From contig JAACJM010000284.1 of the NCBI GenBank assembly GCA_013368315.1, positions 40,698 to 104,697 of the forward strand: a stretch of 64,000 nt of DNA, given 5' to 3'. Source of the stretch: Tetrapyrgos nigripes (Eukaryota > Basidiomycota > Agaricomycetes > Agaricales > Campanellaceae). Within the stretch, counting starts at the first letter, position 1. Each line of letters starts with the position of its first letter. A model generated the notes under the pieces. The model searched no databases. It saw only the letters and a list, made by a program, of their open reading frames with translations, and was not told the DNA's origin. Of the stretch, positions 44,101 to 54,508 are shown one piece after another. The translations under genes were made by a program, and so were the position numbers.

Positions 44101-44326
44101 AAACCATTTTGACGAGGCCATTCGTATCTTGAACTGGCGGATACTCCCATCCCTCAAATTTCGTCCAAAGGAACTCATGTTGGGCATGGTCGTTAACACT
44201 ATTCCGACGCCTATAGAGGAAAGCACGTCAATTCTGAAAGACGCGGACGTGAAGACACACATGGCTTACATCGAACAACAACGAGTCGATGGGTATGACA
44301 TGACCCTTAGGCATGCCAACAGATGA
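41183..44326 (+). CDS. Gypsy reverse transcriptase, RNase H and integrase
   Basis: 1047 residues in the protease frame. RT starts near residue 250 with WRICQDFAEVNKVTE and contains HFFDFASGFYACEID, MPFGLTRAPSTFANM and the active site ELFVDDG. RNase H has VTTDGCQEGFAGVLTQ, CTEQKYMPFILEFAALKFAL and VPGRMNVVADGLSRMWEG. The integrase has an HHCC zinc region (HEQGGHWHRD ... CPKCKNFGG) and catalytic Asp, Asp and Glu in LLVGDYLKL, VFQCDSAVS and VNGLVEGTNK. It ends at TGA 44324-44326, directly followed in frame by KEIFDRKVLKR. A TGG to TGA change would explain the stop. Confidence 0.9.
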   Translation: MKARVVGGRRWCSKSRMGRHANSLGGSHAPPSRGVFHSDAYSPVNNHVNEVPVTGHDTHPANVAEVDIPEQEVNAGTEIPTDELPNNPNVFTCKTDPFKPARVDAVLEALEIGDDLTKEQRDEVEALLRKFADCFALSVSEVEVVKEATHKLHIPEGQTFSRTIKQCHLTPPQREYLHGKIDEMLAADTIEKVDPSQVKCVSPTMLAKKAHEPGGLTLDELRHQVNDQCVAVGVEPAFNLPPRTEPTPIDMEPATIKWRICQDFAEVNKVTEVAPMPQGDIRIKQQRISGHRYIHFFDFASGFYACEIDPESRPYTCFYIEGKGYFWYKRMPFGLTRAPSTFANMTAETLHDLIRDGTIELFVDDGAQSADTFEEGMSKLKRLLERVREKHLSLSVSKSQFFMSRGVFAGATVSKEGVAPDLSKHTAIVNWPQPIDGLNLVSFLGLTSHFRDLIRGYATEEQPLQDLLLPAVEKLPKGFGKEKYRSVMRGHKLAGIWEEKHTRAFLKLKTILTSEPVLRAPKYDGTPFVVTTDGCQEGFAGVLTQWFQMTLPSGKVITKTHPIAFASKRTSCTEQKYMPFILEFAALKFALDKFADITWGYPIEIETDCIALQNVLENPNLNSTHARWRDGILGHHIVDVRHVPGRMNVVADGLSRMWEGTARLNGDGSEWTVPAEWEAQLGLAQDVLSVEVSSEVNKLRERFKDEPIYLEVVDSLMGLEDGKTLRDRRRARHRAKGYMIEEGKLWRIKNAHGVRAKSRVECVSHTEAVELAKQEHEQGGHWHRDAIKVALMDRTQSPRLDESIIRAISDCPKCKNFGGSHLHSLLHPITRRHPMELLVGDYLKLPVGKGGYFTVGLYLDVFLRHVWGYKFKKNGSGKTTVDSLENIFHTFLPPEVFQCDSAVSQFNNHEVRQFCEKWGVKQHVIAAYSPWVNGLVEGTNKLLLEVLKRLCVRALGEDEDEAAASDEIPHTWTNHFDEAIRILNWRILPSLKFRPKELMLGMVVNTIPTPIEESTSILKDADVKTHMAYIEQQRVDGYDMTLRHANR

Positions 44327-44728
44327 AAGGAAATCTTTGATAGGAAGGTATTGAAGCGTGCACCTGGGGAGGTTATTTTCAAAAAGGGTCAGCTTGCGCA
44401 AATACGGAGAGAGAAAGACGGGCACCGTGTAGAAAACAAGTTGATGCCTAGGTGGTCCATGCCCCATCGCGTGTTGGAACGGTTGGTGAATGGATATTGC
44501 CTGGAAACATTGCAAGGCAAGGCTGTCGACGGTGTGTTCAGCGCTAGGAGATTGCGGGGATTTACGCCACGGGAAGGGACCAAGTTACACATAGAGCAGC
44601 AACGGTGGGAACAAGTCTTGCGCGACTGTGAGGATGGAGAACGAGTAGGGACGGAGGTATTGGACAGCGTTGTTGAGGAAGATGAAGGGGAAAAGGAAGA
44701 ATGGTTTGACGCTGCAGAGGTTATTTGA
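44327..44728 (+). pseudogene. Gypsy pol C-terminal tail after the TGA
   Basis: In frame with the integrase. It holds an SH3-like post-integrase domain (FKKGQLAQIRREKDGHRVEN, LMPRWSMPHRVLERL, YCLETLQGKAVDGVFSARR) and an acidic end. In an intact element it would be the end of pol. Confidence 0.75.
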
Positions 44729-44857
44729 CTTTGAGCGGCTGTGGCTATTTTAAGCCAGTGATCGAGGGGTGTTGATCGGCGTTTAGGATCATGTCAGGGT
44801 TGTTGGGTTCTCCGAGTATTCTCTTTCAGTCTTTTTGAGTGTCGAGGACAACACTAT

Positions 44858-44874
44858 TTTTTGGAGGGGGCACC
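44858..44874 (+). promoter_or_regulatory. Gypsy polypurine tract
   Basis: TTTTTGGAGGGGGCACC directly abuts the 3' LTR, the expected place for plus-strand priming. Confidence 0.75.
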
Positions 44875-45057
44875 TGGAATAGGGATTTCACCCTATTCCA
44901 TAGTCGGAAGCATGCCACAAGAGGGCATTTGGGACGATTAGTCAGCAGTTTGCACGTATTTATCTAGAGCCTGGCTAGAGCCAGACCTTGGGTGGTAGAG
45001 TACATTATCAACGACTACATTGCTACTCTTAGTCGATCTCTTGTTCGGCCTACTCCA
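44875..45057 (+). repeat. Gypsy 3' LTR
   Basis: 183 bp, three substitutions against the 5' LTR, followed by the TCGG target duplication. Confidence 0.9.
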
Positions 45058-45061
45058 TCGG

Positions 45062-46129
45062 GATACACATCTTGGCTCAGGCTGGCTAGAAAATAGATGA
45101 GGACCAGGAACACAGTAGATACCATAATGTGAAGAGCTGAGGTCGCCAGAGTGCAAAGTGTTAGCCTGTAGAATCGTAACGATAGAAGCTAAGAGAAAAA
45201 AATTTCAGCTGACGACGTCATCGTCCGGAATTTGCCGCTGGGCTGCCGGCCTTATCGTTGTGTAGAAGAAGGATTTCCATCACCTCGTATACATACTTCG
45301 CTGTGATGGAAAATAAGTAGGGGTCGAAGGGTGACCCAAGAAAGCCAAGGTTTTTTGAACCTTTAAGATATATAAGATATGGGATAGTGAGCGGGGCATT
45401 GTACACTGAGTCAAACATCAACTCCAGCAGAAAGCATTGATATAATAGAATAGAATCTTTAATGAAAAAAGACGACCTACCTGTGTTAGTGACGTTCAAT
45501 GAAACCTTTCTGGAATAAAGCTGCGAGGTCCCCCTTTTTTTGCAGCCAAAGAGCACTCGCGTTCAGGTCAAGGCACTTGGCACTTACTTCGGCAGTGCAG
45601 TAGATAATGAGAGGGGGAGTTGAGGCTGGAGTGGAGGGGGGAAGGAGCATACAACCTGCAAGCGACCGCCGACGCGTCACCAGAGGTGACTAAGGCAGCT
45701 GACACAAGTACGTGGACTGCTGAGCCAATTAGCTGAGACCACGTCAGCAAAACATGTCAGCAAATCAAATAAAACCACTGAAAACGGGTACAACTTTGAG
45801 AAAAAGTTTGAGAACGGGTCCGAGTTTTGAAAAAGTTTGAAAACGGGTCTGAATTTCGAAATGAAAACGGGTACCTGAACAAATGTGCACTTGGAACAGC
45901 ATAGGCGCTTCCCCGAATCCGTTTGCCCCTAATTGGATCAGAGCCGAATATCCCTTTTTGCCATCTGCCGAGAATCTCAAAGCGCATAAATTCACCTTGC
46001 TTCAAGTTTCAAGGAGCTAAGCAACTCCCTTTGCTTCCTTCGGTTCTCCCTCCATCTCTCTCGTTCTCTCTCTCTCTCTCTCGATTCCCTCCCTTCCTTA
46101 ATTCCCTCACAGTCCCAGGTCACCCAACC
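45062..46129. other. Spacer with repeated GAAAACGGGT motif before the chitin deacetylase
   Basis: A minus-strand frame of 112 residues (45556-45218) has no recognised family. At 45779-45880 the motif GA(A/G)AACGGGT occurs four times, interleaved with three A-rich AAAAGTTTGA-type blocks. A CT-repeat tract (about 46058-46082) and pyrimidine-rich sequence lead to the ATG at 46130, typical of fungal promoters. Confidence 0.4.
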
Positions 46130-47927
46130 ATGTTTTCGGTCTCATCCTTGATCACCCTCTCCCTGGCAGCTATTGCTTTTGCCCATGCTGTCGAGCCCGG
46201 CGCGAAGCGTCAGACACTCGCTCAGGTCATCCCAGCACGCAAAGAGGCGAATACGATTGCTCTCACCTTTGTACGTTTACATCATTCGCTTTGTTTTTGT
46301 TCCAAGTGTTAGCTTTGAACTAATATCTTTTGACATTTAGGATGATGGTCCATACATTTATGGGTATGCGTATTCTCTTTCTTTCAAGTTTTACTTTCCA
46401 AACCGTGTCTGATTTCCATATTCTATTACCATTTTTTTCGGCGCTACCAAATCCAGTCCAGACCTCGTTGACCTGCTGGATCAGAATGACATCAAAGGAA
46501 CCTTCTTCTACAGTAAGTCCAGTCCCTCAATCTACGATTCCATTCATTTTGACATGTTCTATTCTCCTTCCTTCTGAATAGACGGAGACAACTGTGAGTT
46601 CTGAGTCCTTGAAATCAACCAAGCTGCCTTTCCAAGGAGTCCTAGCTCAAATACCTTCTAGACCGATGCATTTATGACAAAGACATGCAGAGCAATGTGC
46701 AATACGCGTATAGCCATGGACATCAAGTCAGCTCGCATACATGGCATCATGATGACCTTGCTACTCTCACTTGGGACCAAAGTACGTGCTTCTCACTCGT
46801 TGCAAGCTTGACACTAATCGATTTGATTTTTTGCGTGTAGTCCACGATGAGATGTGGCATGTCAAACGTGAGTCCCCATGACTCGGATGCTCGATGCGAT
46901 CAACCGAGTCAGCGCATTGCAGCTGGAAATGCTAAATGCGTTCTTTTAGAGAGGCTCTCCAGCGTATTCTAGGAGTCAATCCTGTGTTCATGCGTCCTCA
47001 TACGTCTGAATCTTTCTTTTACATGACGGTCTGATTCACCATCTACATACATCTCATGATCCATTGATCATCGACAGCATATGGCAGCTACAATGATTTA
47101 GTCCTCCGGGCATCTGCCGTCCGTGGTCAGAAAGTTGTGATATGGGACTTTGAGTGTGTTTCCGTTTCCATTTCCATCTTCCTTTCGCCTCCTACTACTC
47201 TAACGTCCAGCGTGATCCGAAATTAATATCTGACTCGCTTTGCATTTGTTCGTTTTGTTTGACAGTGATGGAGACTCAACTGGTTCCCCACCTGATGAAA
47301 GCAAAGCTGACTATGATCAATTAGTTTCCGAGCACCCTAATACCGTCATTGCGCTGAATCATGAGACTTATGGTGAGTGACTACTTACTAAGTAATCGTG
47401 CCTATATGATTCTTGTTATGGGAGTATTATTACTGAATTTGGATTCAATTTTTGGCCTGATCCGTCCGTCTTGGCTTTGCAATCGATTGGTGAATAGATA
47501 CCTCTGTGTAAGTCCTTGACATTATCATCGTCACTTCGTGCCAACGATCCCTGCTAACCCACCGCACACTGTAGCCACGACGTCCTTCCATACGCCATCC
47601 AGAAACTCAAAGCCGCTGGATAAATGTAAAGGATTAGGTCAGCCTGCGATGAGACCCAACCTCCAACTGGACCAAAAGGCCACAATATTCGGTACGTGTG
47701 AATACCGTCACAGGCTCTATATATGGAGTAAGGGACGTGACCCTTACAATAAAACTTTGCTACTGTTGCTGAGTGCATGGATCTTGACCCTTACCAAAGT
47801 GTTGGAAGCCCACAGGAGAACAACGTGAGTGCTCATTCGCCTCTGATCGCTTTGGCATTCGGATGCTCAGAATCTTTACGATACCTATGCTCTGCTCTGT
47901 TGACAGGGAAGCTGGGTCTGCAATTGA
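46130..47927 (+). pseudogene. Chitin/polysaccharide deacetylase (NodB family), decaying
   Basis: A secreted CE4 enzyme that removes acetyl groups from chitin. The N-terminus is a signal peptide (SSLITLSLAAIAFAHA). Motif 1 TFDDGP spans the first intron at 46271. Motif 2 is SSHTWHHDD (the zinc His residues). Motif 3 FMRP precedes GSYNDLVLRASAVRGQ. Later blocks are VIALNHETY, HDVLPYAIQKLKAAG and AECMDLDPYQSVGSPQENN, ending GSWVCN at 47925. At least eight short introns fit. Three lesions: a one-base loss at the exon end at 46867 (donor 46868) puts EALQRILG out of frame; the donor at 47000 reads ATACGT where GTACGT is needed; and about 130 bp with a stop (47621-47755) separates KLKAAG from ATVAEC. 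Unless these are sequencing errors, it is a pseudogene. Confidence 0.75.
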
Positions 47928-48214
47928 AGAGAGACAGAGAGCTTGGACTTTCAGAGAACTCGGATTATGGATATTGACTTCTCTGCATTCATTTCGTAAA
48001 GACTCAGGACTTTACGCGGACCCAACGCGGACCTGTGCTACATTTGTTGCATCTATCCTTTTTAATGCTTTGGACAGTTTGGACTTCCTTAATATCCCTT
48101 GTTCATGTATTTTACGTTCCTCTAGTATGACTTTGTAGCGTTACTTGACTTATCACCTCGAATTTCTTCTGCAACTTTCGAAGATTTGCCATTAGGGGCA
48201 AGGTCGTTTGACCG
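47928..48214. other. Intergenic spacer
   Basis: Deacetylase 3' UTR and the short promoter of TAD1. No gene. Confidence 0.5.
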
Positions 48215-49276
48215 ATGTTTTCTTCTTCACATCACGATGAAGCCATCAAGCAAATTCTAGCAACATATTCTCCACTAAAATTCTCTCCACCACCATCTCA
48301 ATGGACCATCTTAGCATCCATTTTCCTAACAAATACTACTGCACAAGTCAGCAATGTCAAAATCATCTCCATCACTACTGGAACCAAATGCCTCCCTATG
48401 TCTCGATATCCACTCCACGGAGAAGCTCTGCATGATAGTCATGCAGAGATACTAGCTCAGAGAGGAGCTGTGAGGTGGGTTTTGGATGAGATTATACGAG
48501 AAACGGAGGGTGGGTACCCAAAGTCGGAATGGATATCTCGACAACCAGAAGGTGGAAAATACGCACTTAAAGACGGCGGAAAACTTTGTTTGTACGTCTC
48601 GACTGTCCCATGTAAATCGTCCTTCCTTCCTTCCTTCCTTCCTTCTTCACTTTGCTTGGTTTCATTCTCTGACGCGTTCTTTAGGCAGTGACACATCCAC
48701 CCGATACCTAGCTGCATTTCAAGATCCCGAAATGGCTGCGTTGAAGAACTCTCAGCACACTGCAGCGCCCACGTCAACCTCATCATCATCAATATCCACC
48801 CACTCCCGTGGAAGAAACAACTACTCCCTTTACAGCGCGCTCCGTACCAAACCAGGACGAGCAGATTCTCCTCCAACGTTGTGCATGTCGTGTAGTGATA
48901 AGCTTGCTATGTGGAATGTGTTGGGGATACAGGGAGCGCTGGGAGCGGAGGTCATGAAGCCTCTTTATTTCGATGAAGTGGTTGTTGGGGAGGTTGCAGG
49001 GGATGAGATGAGGAAGATGGTTAAGGAAGATTGTGAAAGGGCGTTTTGGGGCAGGCTTGATGTGGATTGGGATGGAGCTCGGGGTGGATTTGTGAAGGAG
49101 GTTGAAAGTGAGTGTCCAATTTTTCTTGCTTCTTCCTGCTTCTGCTCCCTTTCTGACATGACCCGTGTAGGTCTCAGTAGACATTACCACTTACACAAAC
49201 CTGCCATATACTTCACTGATATACCCTTCATACTTCTCGTGCCTTCATGTCCGAAGCTGACGTGATGGCTACTGGG
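48215..49276 (+). pseudogene. TAD1: tRNA-specific adenosine deaminase TAD1, 5' part (interrupted by hAT)
   Basis: TAD1/ADAT1 converts A37 to inosine in tRNA-Ala. Exons: 48215-48611, 48685-49107 and 49171 onward. Exon 1 contains LHDSHAEILAQRGAVRW with the zinc His and the catalytic Glu of HAE. The first zinc Cys (VPC) spans the junction, with SDTSTRYLA after it; exon 2 holds the second zinc Cys motif SCSDKLAMWNVLG. The first intron carries a (TTCC)n repeat. Exon 3 reads KPAIYFTDIPF, then shifts frame by one base before MSEADVMATG. At CTACTGGG (49269-49276) a hAT transposon enters the coding sequence. The 3' part resumes at 55175. Confidence 0.88.
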
Positions 49277-50041
49277 TAGTGTTGTAACGGTTCGACTACG
49301 GTCCGCTCTGACTCGGCTTCAAGCAGCTCTATATATAACAGCTCCAGCTCGGCTCTAGAGTCGATTTTTTCCGACTGGCTCTGGCTCTAGCCGTGGGAGT
49401 CGCGTCATTTTCGGATTGCAACCATGTGGTTACGTCGTCGTCTCGTCTTTCCTCCAAAGCAAACGCTGACTGCTCATCATTCTTCTGTCCTTCCCAGAAG
49501 CTACTCTCGCTATTCTTTGCTTCTTGTCTCAGCACTAAAAACATAGAAAAAGCCACCTTACCTGTAAGTCTTTTCACATCTTTCAAGTGCGTGTAAAGCT
49601 TGTTGATACATCTGCTTTCATTAGCTACGTCTTCCGCCCACAAGCCTTCCTCAATGGTCCTCCGCAAAAATATTTCTCATTGGGATGCTGAGGAAAGGCC
49701 CGTCTCTGCAATTGCAATAGCCGAAGAGCTTGAGGAGGATGGTGATGCCAGTATGATTTTTTCCATTCAGTGCATTTTAAATCTACTAACTGTCCCTCTA
49801 TTCAGCCCTTCGAAAACCCGGTTGTACCTCTAGTACATTCAGCATCGCATAAATCTATGACTTGCTCCTTGACTCCTCAAGGTACGTTATTGCTCCCCGT
49901 CTACCTCAAAATGCCGTCTGTCTGGTCTAAATACTAGAAATGCTGGGAAAAATCGGTGAAAATGTTTGGATGAGTCGACGGCTGGACTTGTCATTTCAAA
50001 AACTTGTAACTCATGCCTTGCCGTTTCTTCAGACCTGAAAA

Positions 50042-50600
50042 ATACCAACCCGTTTCTCGAATACCGCAAGCACTGTGGTCACGTCTGCCAATAAAGGATT
50101 AGTAGGGAAGCACACCCTGGTGGTTGTGGTCTCGCTGGTGGTCAGCACCACCACAGGTGTGTCTCTATCCTCCTCATACTAACTGCCCAGTGCTGACACC
50201 ATTTCGATAAATAGATAAATACCACCCTGGTTACTACAGTAAGGTTGGCATGCGTCACTTCCACCTTACCCACAACTGGTACTGGCGTCCCATTATCAAT
50301 GTCGACAAGCTAGTGCCGGGGGAGGAGAATAAGGGTCTGTCTGAGGAGTTTGAAGTCATTGCTGGTATTGACACCCTAAGACAGGTATGGAAAAGTTTTG
50401 GGTAATGTAGAGTTTTTGTTTTCAATGCGGGTGCTGGTGCTAAACCAACATTATCTATAGTCTCCCTGATTCCCATCCATTGTAAGCGCGCGATTCGTTT
50501 CCGAGATCACAGAGTGCGTGCCTACGTCTTTACTATCCAACAAGAGTCACTGAGAACCTTTTACAGGTGAAAATCAAAGCTCAGATTATATTCTTCTACC
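50042..50600 (+). pseudogene. RPL28: Ribosomal protein uL15 (RPL28/L27a) pseudogene carried by the hAT element
   Basis: The codons ATA-CCA-ACC-CGT-TTC-TCG match the uL15 start PTRFS with ATG changed to ATA. RKHCGHV and VGKH follow, then GGCGLAGGQHHHR up to an intron (about 50157-50217), then [32 protein letters not shown] and IDTLRQ. C-terminal pieces ARFVSEITE (about 50500) and VKIKA (about 50571) come after further introns. Intact uL15 is a large-subunit protein of about 145-149 residues. Stops, indels and the lost start show it is dead. Retained introns mean it was captured as genomic DNA, not as a retrocopy. Confidence 0.8.
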
Positions 50601-50916
50601 ATTATCTCTACCTTGTTTTTCTCGCATATGTGCTTAGCCGACCATGACATGACAATTTATCCCTGTGCAAAATATGGTTTGTGTATGGCTTTGAGGACGG
50701 TCTGAACAAGTTGAGCACTATGTACCGAGCCTTGGATAGGTCATTGCCTGGCTTACTGGGCAGACATTCTTGAGTGTACTCTAGATAACTACCTGTTGCC
50801 AGGAGTGCGGCTGACACCTTTGAGTATATACAGTCTCAATTTGCGATGGAGTAACTGGTATTATACAAAAGTAAACTGAGCCTATATCTTTACTGCTTTT
50901 CCTTGTCTTCCCTCAT

Positions 50917-53900
50917 CTAATTCTCCAACAGTGTCTTAATGGAAACACCTTTATCCTCTAACTTGTCACCTTTCTCAGCCAAAAGCTCTTTCAGTGTGGC
51001 CAATTCCTCTTCAGGACTAGTCCCTTCAGTAAATGAGATGGAATTGCCTTGTCTTAGTGTGTACTTGAGCATCTGTAAAGCTTCATTGAGTTCAGGACCA
51101 ATGCGGTTGCGCTTCTTCGTATCTGTATCACTCGAAGAGGAACAGAGGAGGCTTGTATGGGAAGGATATCAAGAGCTAGGCGAAAGATGGTAGGAAAGCG
51201 AGCCTGATTATTCTGAAAAATTGGCAATGAGCTGGGATCAGAATGGTGCAGAAAATCCCATACCTCCCAGTAAGCCAATTCATCCTGTTTTAGGTCAGCC
51301 AACCTTTCAGAAAAATAGCCGTTCACCTCATCCTGGAGGGCCTGAGAGATATGACAGATAGGTTGCTTATCCTTGGTCGGAAGACCAAGAATAGCATCTG
51401 CCCAATCGTCATTTGATAATTCTGAAAGTGTGATAATCTGCTCACGCTCATTGACAGCAGTGTATGATTCAAGCTGAGACCATGCACACATTAGCTTTGC
51501 AGTACCAATAAGCAATATAATCACTTACTTCTTGAAGGAATAATTCTCTTGCCTCATCTAGACGATGAGGAGCAAAGCGCTTGAACCAGTCAAGCTTGAT
51601 ACCCGGATTGATGACTAGGAAACATGTGTCTGTGAGTAAACTACTGGAACTATGAGTTTAGATCTTAAAATGACTTACTCATGGCCAACGTATATGCATC
51701 AGATTCATCTGCGTGGTCACGATACTTATGAAGTTTTGCTATCCCGGCGTCAATGACCGAAGCGTACTGGGGCAGTGTATCCTTCATGTTTTCCCATTTT
51801 GCAATCATTACATCGTAACCTGGAAGGGCAAATGACAAAGTTGGTGTCTTTTCTCCTGAAAGCCGTTCCTGGAAGGAGTGTGGAATCTAATAACAAAGTT
51901 AGAGTATAAAGAAGGTCATGGACGAAGTACTCACCTGCAAAATCTGTGCATATTTCTCAAGTCTATCCCATTCATCGTCGGTCATCCAGTATTTCTTTAG
52001 ATCGTTGTGCAAACTGATCATCCATTTGATTGCCTATGCAGCAGTAATTGGCATGGCAATGCGGAAAATGTTTGTTGAGATTTACATACCTCTTTTAGCA
52101 AAATGGCATGGAGAAGCATCAAAAGGACGGAGGACCAGCAGTTTTTTACATCTCTAAGCAACTCCAAATCAATTGTTTTAATGTAGGCAAGACATTTGGA
52201 AAAGAAATCTCGTCGCTGTGAGCTGGCACGAATCTGGAGACTAGAGGTTAATAGATGGTAATTCAACAAGACAAATGAGGAGGGCTTACCATCCTAATCA
52301 GTGCCTGCAAATTAGCTATCAAATCTCTTCGGATCGAGACGTCGGGGTCATAGTCTGGCGAACTGTCATCAGCAAAACTGAGGTCTGTCAGTGCATCAAT
52401 GACATCTTGACAGGCTTGATTGACACTGTGGGGAAAGCACCTATTGTAGCACCACAATGAAGTCAGGAGTGAACAAGCATACTTGAAGCAGAACTCACCA
52501 AATACATGACTGTCGTTTTGACCATGTAATGCCTCGGAATCGAAGGTCCCGCTCTATATATTCCAATGCTGTATCATTATTTCCAGCTGCATCTAGAGTC
52601 CCATAGCCGAGCTGTATCAATTCCGAATGAGGAGATGAAGCGAGAACCGAAAAATTGGAGCTTACTTTTGGAGACAGGTTTACACGATCAAAAATGTACA
52701 ACATTGCATGTCCTAAATGTTTGCCATCATGTCGCCCTGGGATCCGATGGAAACCAATAAGTTCGGCACGCAATTTGAGCTCAACTTTGTCCTTTGCGTT
52801 TGTCATTGTCATTGTCTCGATCCAGTGTGCGGTTACAGCTAGAAATGGCATCATATTGCTGTTAGTCCACATATCCGATGTGAAGCTGATTTTGCCGAGT
52901 GCTTTCTATGAGATGGAATATAAGTGAGTAAGGATCAGAACAAAAGTGGTGAGACATGGATATATACCTCAAACTCGAGCGTAAGGTTATCCAGGTGTTC
53001 ATCCCACAACTCCATTATGCGCATCCGGATCTCATGATGATGACGGATGTCTGAGTCATTGAGATCCTTCTTGAGCATCAAAAAAATGGCTCGAAGCTTG
53101 GGATTTTCAATGGCATTGATGGCCTAATTTTACTGTCAACAATGCTATTAATACGGTGAAGGAAAATGAAACTACCAACCTGATCGTTTGAAATGATAAA
53201 TTCGCAAATTGCATCCTTAAATGCAGCTGGTGAATATGCCTGGCGAGGTATACATTGTCCAGGATTGGCTGAAGCATCTGCATGATAGGATTCAACATAT
53301 GACCGTGCCTCCTTGGCCATGATATCAATATTAGCGCTGTCGCATGTGTCAACCCAAAAGCTAAGGTGATATGTATAGAGGTGCTTCCGTAACGATCCTG
53401 TTGATGTATTTGCACTGAATGAATCGGGAGGGTCATTGCCCGCTCTGGAAGCTGTATGACTGCAAAAAAATTTAAGAATCAAAGTATTTTGAATAATAGA
53501 TAACAAACACACCTGCATATGGTACATGTGTGTCTCTGAGTATGTTCATCAAGCTTAAAGAACGGCCATACATCATTTGCCTTCGGTTTCTTCTTCCTGG
53601 TCTTCTTTGCTGAGCGGTTGTGATGTACTGTGTGGACCAGCACGCGGAGTCATGGTAATTGGTGTAGTGATATCAGAAGGATGAAGTCGAATGGTTGATC
53701 TTGCGTGGCTATGGTCTGGAGTAGATGATGGAGTGGATGACAGTGAGAGTGAATCCAGGGCCTGCTGAATGAATAACTCCTCATCAGCAGGAGGAACAGC
53801 TCCAGCATGAGGACGACGAGGAGTGGGTGTTTTTGCTGGGCCAGGTCTTGGTTGGAGAAGAGCTGGTGTGTCTGGATCTGGATCTGGTTGACGGCAGCGT

Positions 53901-54508
53901 CCTCGTGGCATCCTTAGCTGGAGAGGATCTAGTAGTGGATTAAGCTGTACCGGTCCCTTCCGTGTGCGATGTGATCGTCGGTTTGGAGGATGTAGATCAT
54001 TTTCATCTTCGTCTGAAAGCAGGGTTAAGTGATAAACAAAAGAAAATGGTTGAAAATTTTTACACGCACCATCTGACGTTGCAAGAGCTATGGAACAATT
54101 ATACAAACAATGAGAACATAGACTGCAACAACAAACCATAGTACCTACCTTCTTCAAGCGCATTCTGTGGCCGTTGTCCATGTCGGAGGCGAGTGGGTGT
54201 TTCAGGTGTTTTGGGAATGTTCTGGAGTGCGGGTCCATCATCTTCATCTATATTCATTACCAAAGATGAGTATCATTTAGCAAGAATCTCCAAGGAATTT
54301 ACATACTGTAGAGAGCGAAGGTGACTGTTCGCGTTTTCTGTACCTCCTTCTGTGTGGTGGGCCGAGGACGAGGATGAGGAAGAGGAGGAGGACGGTTGTC
54401 TGTTGAGAAATAGGTACAATAAGCATAGTGAAAAAGCTGGAATGCACTGACATACACACCTTCAGTGGTAGCACCAGCCTGAGAATTGTCTTTCTTCCTC
54501 TTCACCAT
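50917..54508 (-). pseudogene. hAT transposase (BED zinc finger to hATC dimerisation domain), C-terminal deletion
   Basis: Minus strand, about fifteen exons. The N-terminus MVKRKKDNSQAGATTE is followed by Pro/Ser-rich regions with an AT-hook-like RMPRGRCRQ. A BED finger comes next (NDVWPFFKLDEHTQRHTCTIC, about 53575-53515), then STGSLRKHLYTYH. RNase H-like core pieces include KISFTSDMWTNSNMMPFLAVTAHWIE, which holds the first catalytic-type Asp (the SDMW position), and LGHAMLYIFDRV. The hATC block has LAYWEVWDFL, then FPTIFRLALDILPIQASSVP. The normally following CERVFS is absent: about 16 nt seem deleted near 51136-51142, and SSDTDTKKRNRIG continues in another frame. The end is at 50917. Confidence 0.8.

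Larger units (their letters stand above)
38610..45057 (+). mobile_element. Gypsy retrotransposon, nearly complete (6448 bp)
   Basis: Two 183-bp LTRs (38610-38792 and 44875-45057) differ at three positions. Flanks carry TCGG on both sides (38606-38609 and 45058-45061), a 4-bp target duplication. It has a primer-binding site for tRNA-Leu, gag with zinc knuckle, a protease-like region, RT, RNase H, integrase and a polypurine tract. Internal stops at 41177 and 44324 interrupt pol. Confidence 0.93.

Noticed and set aside
45218..45680. Minus-strand two-exon gene next to the Gypsy 3' LTR
   Set aside because: Two adjacent open frames, but no recognised family and no clear splice pair; kept only as a note.
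47621..47755. AT-AC (U12-type) intron in the chitin deacetylase
   Set aside because: The segment begins ATAAAT and ends AAAAC, but joining its flanks does not restore the reading frame; an insertion plus mutations is simpler.
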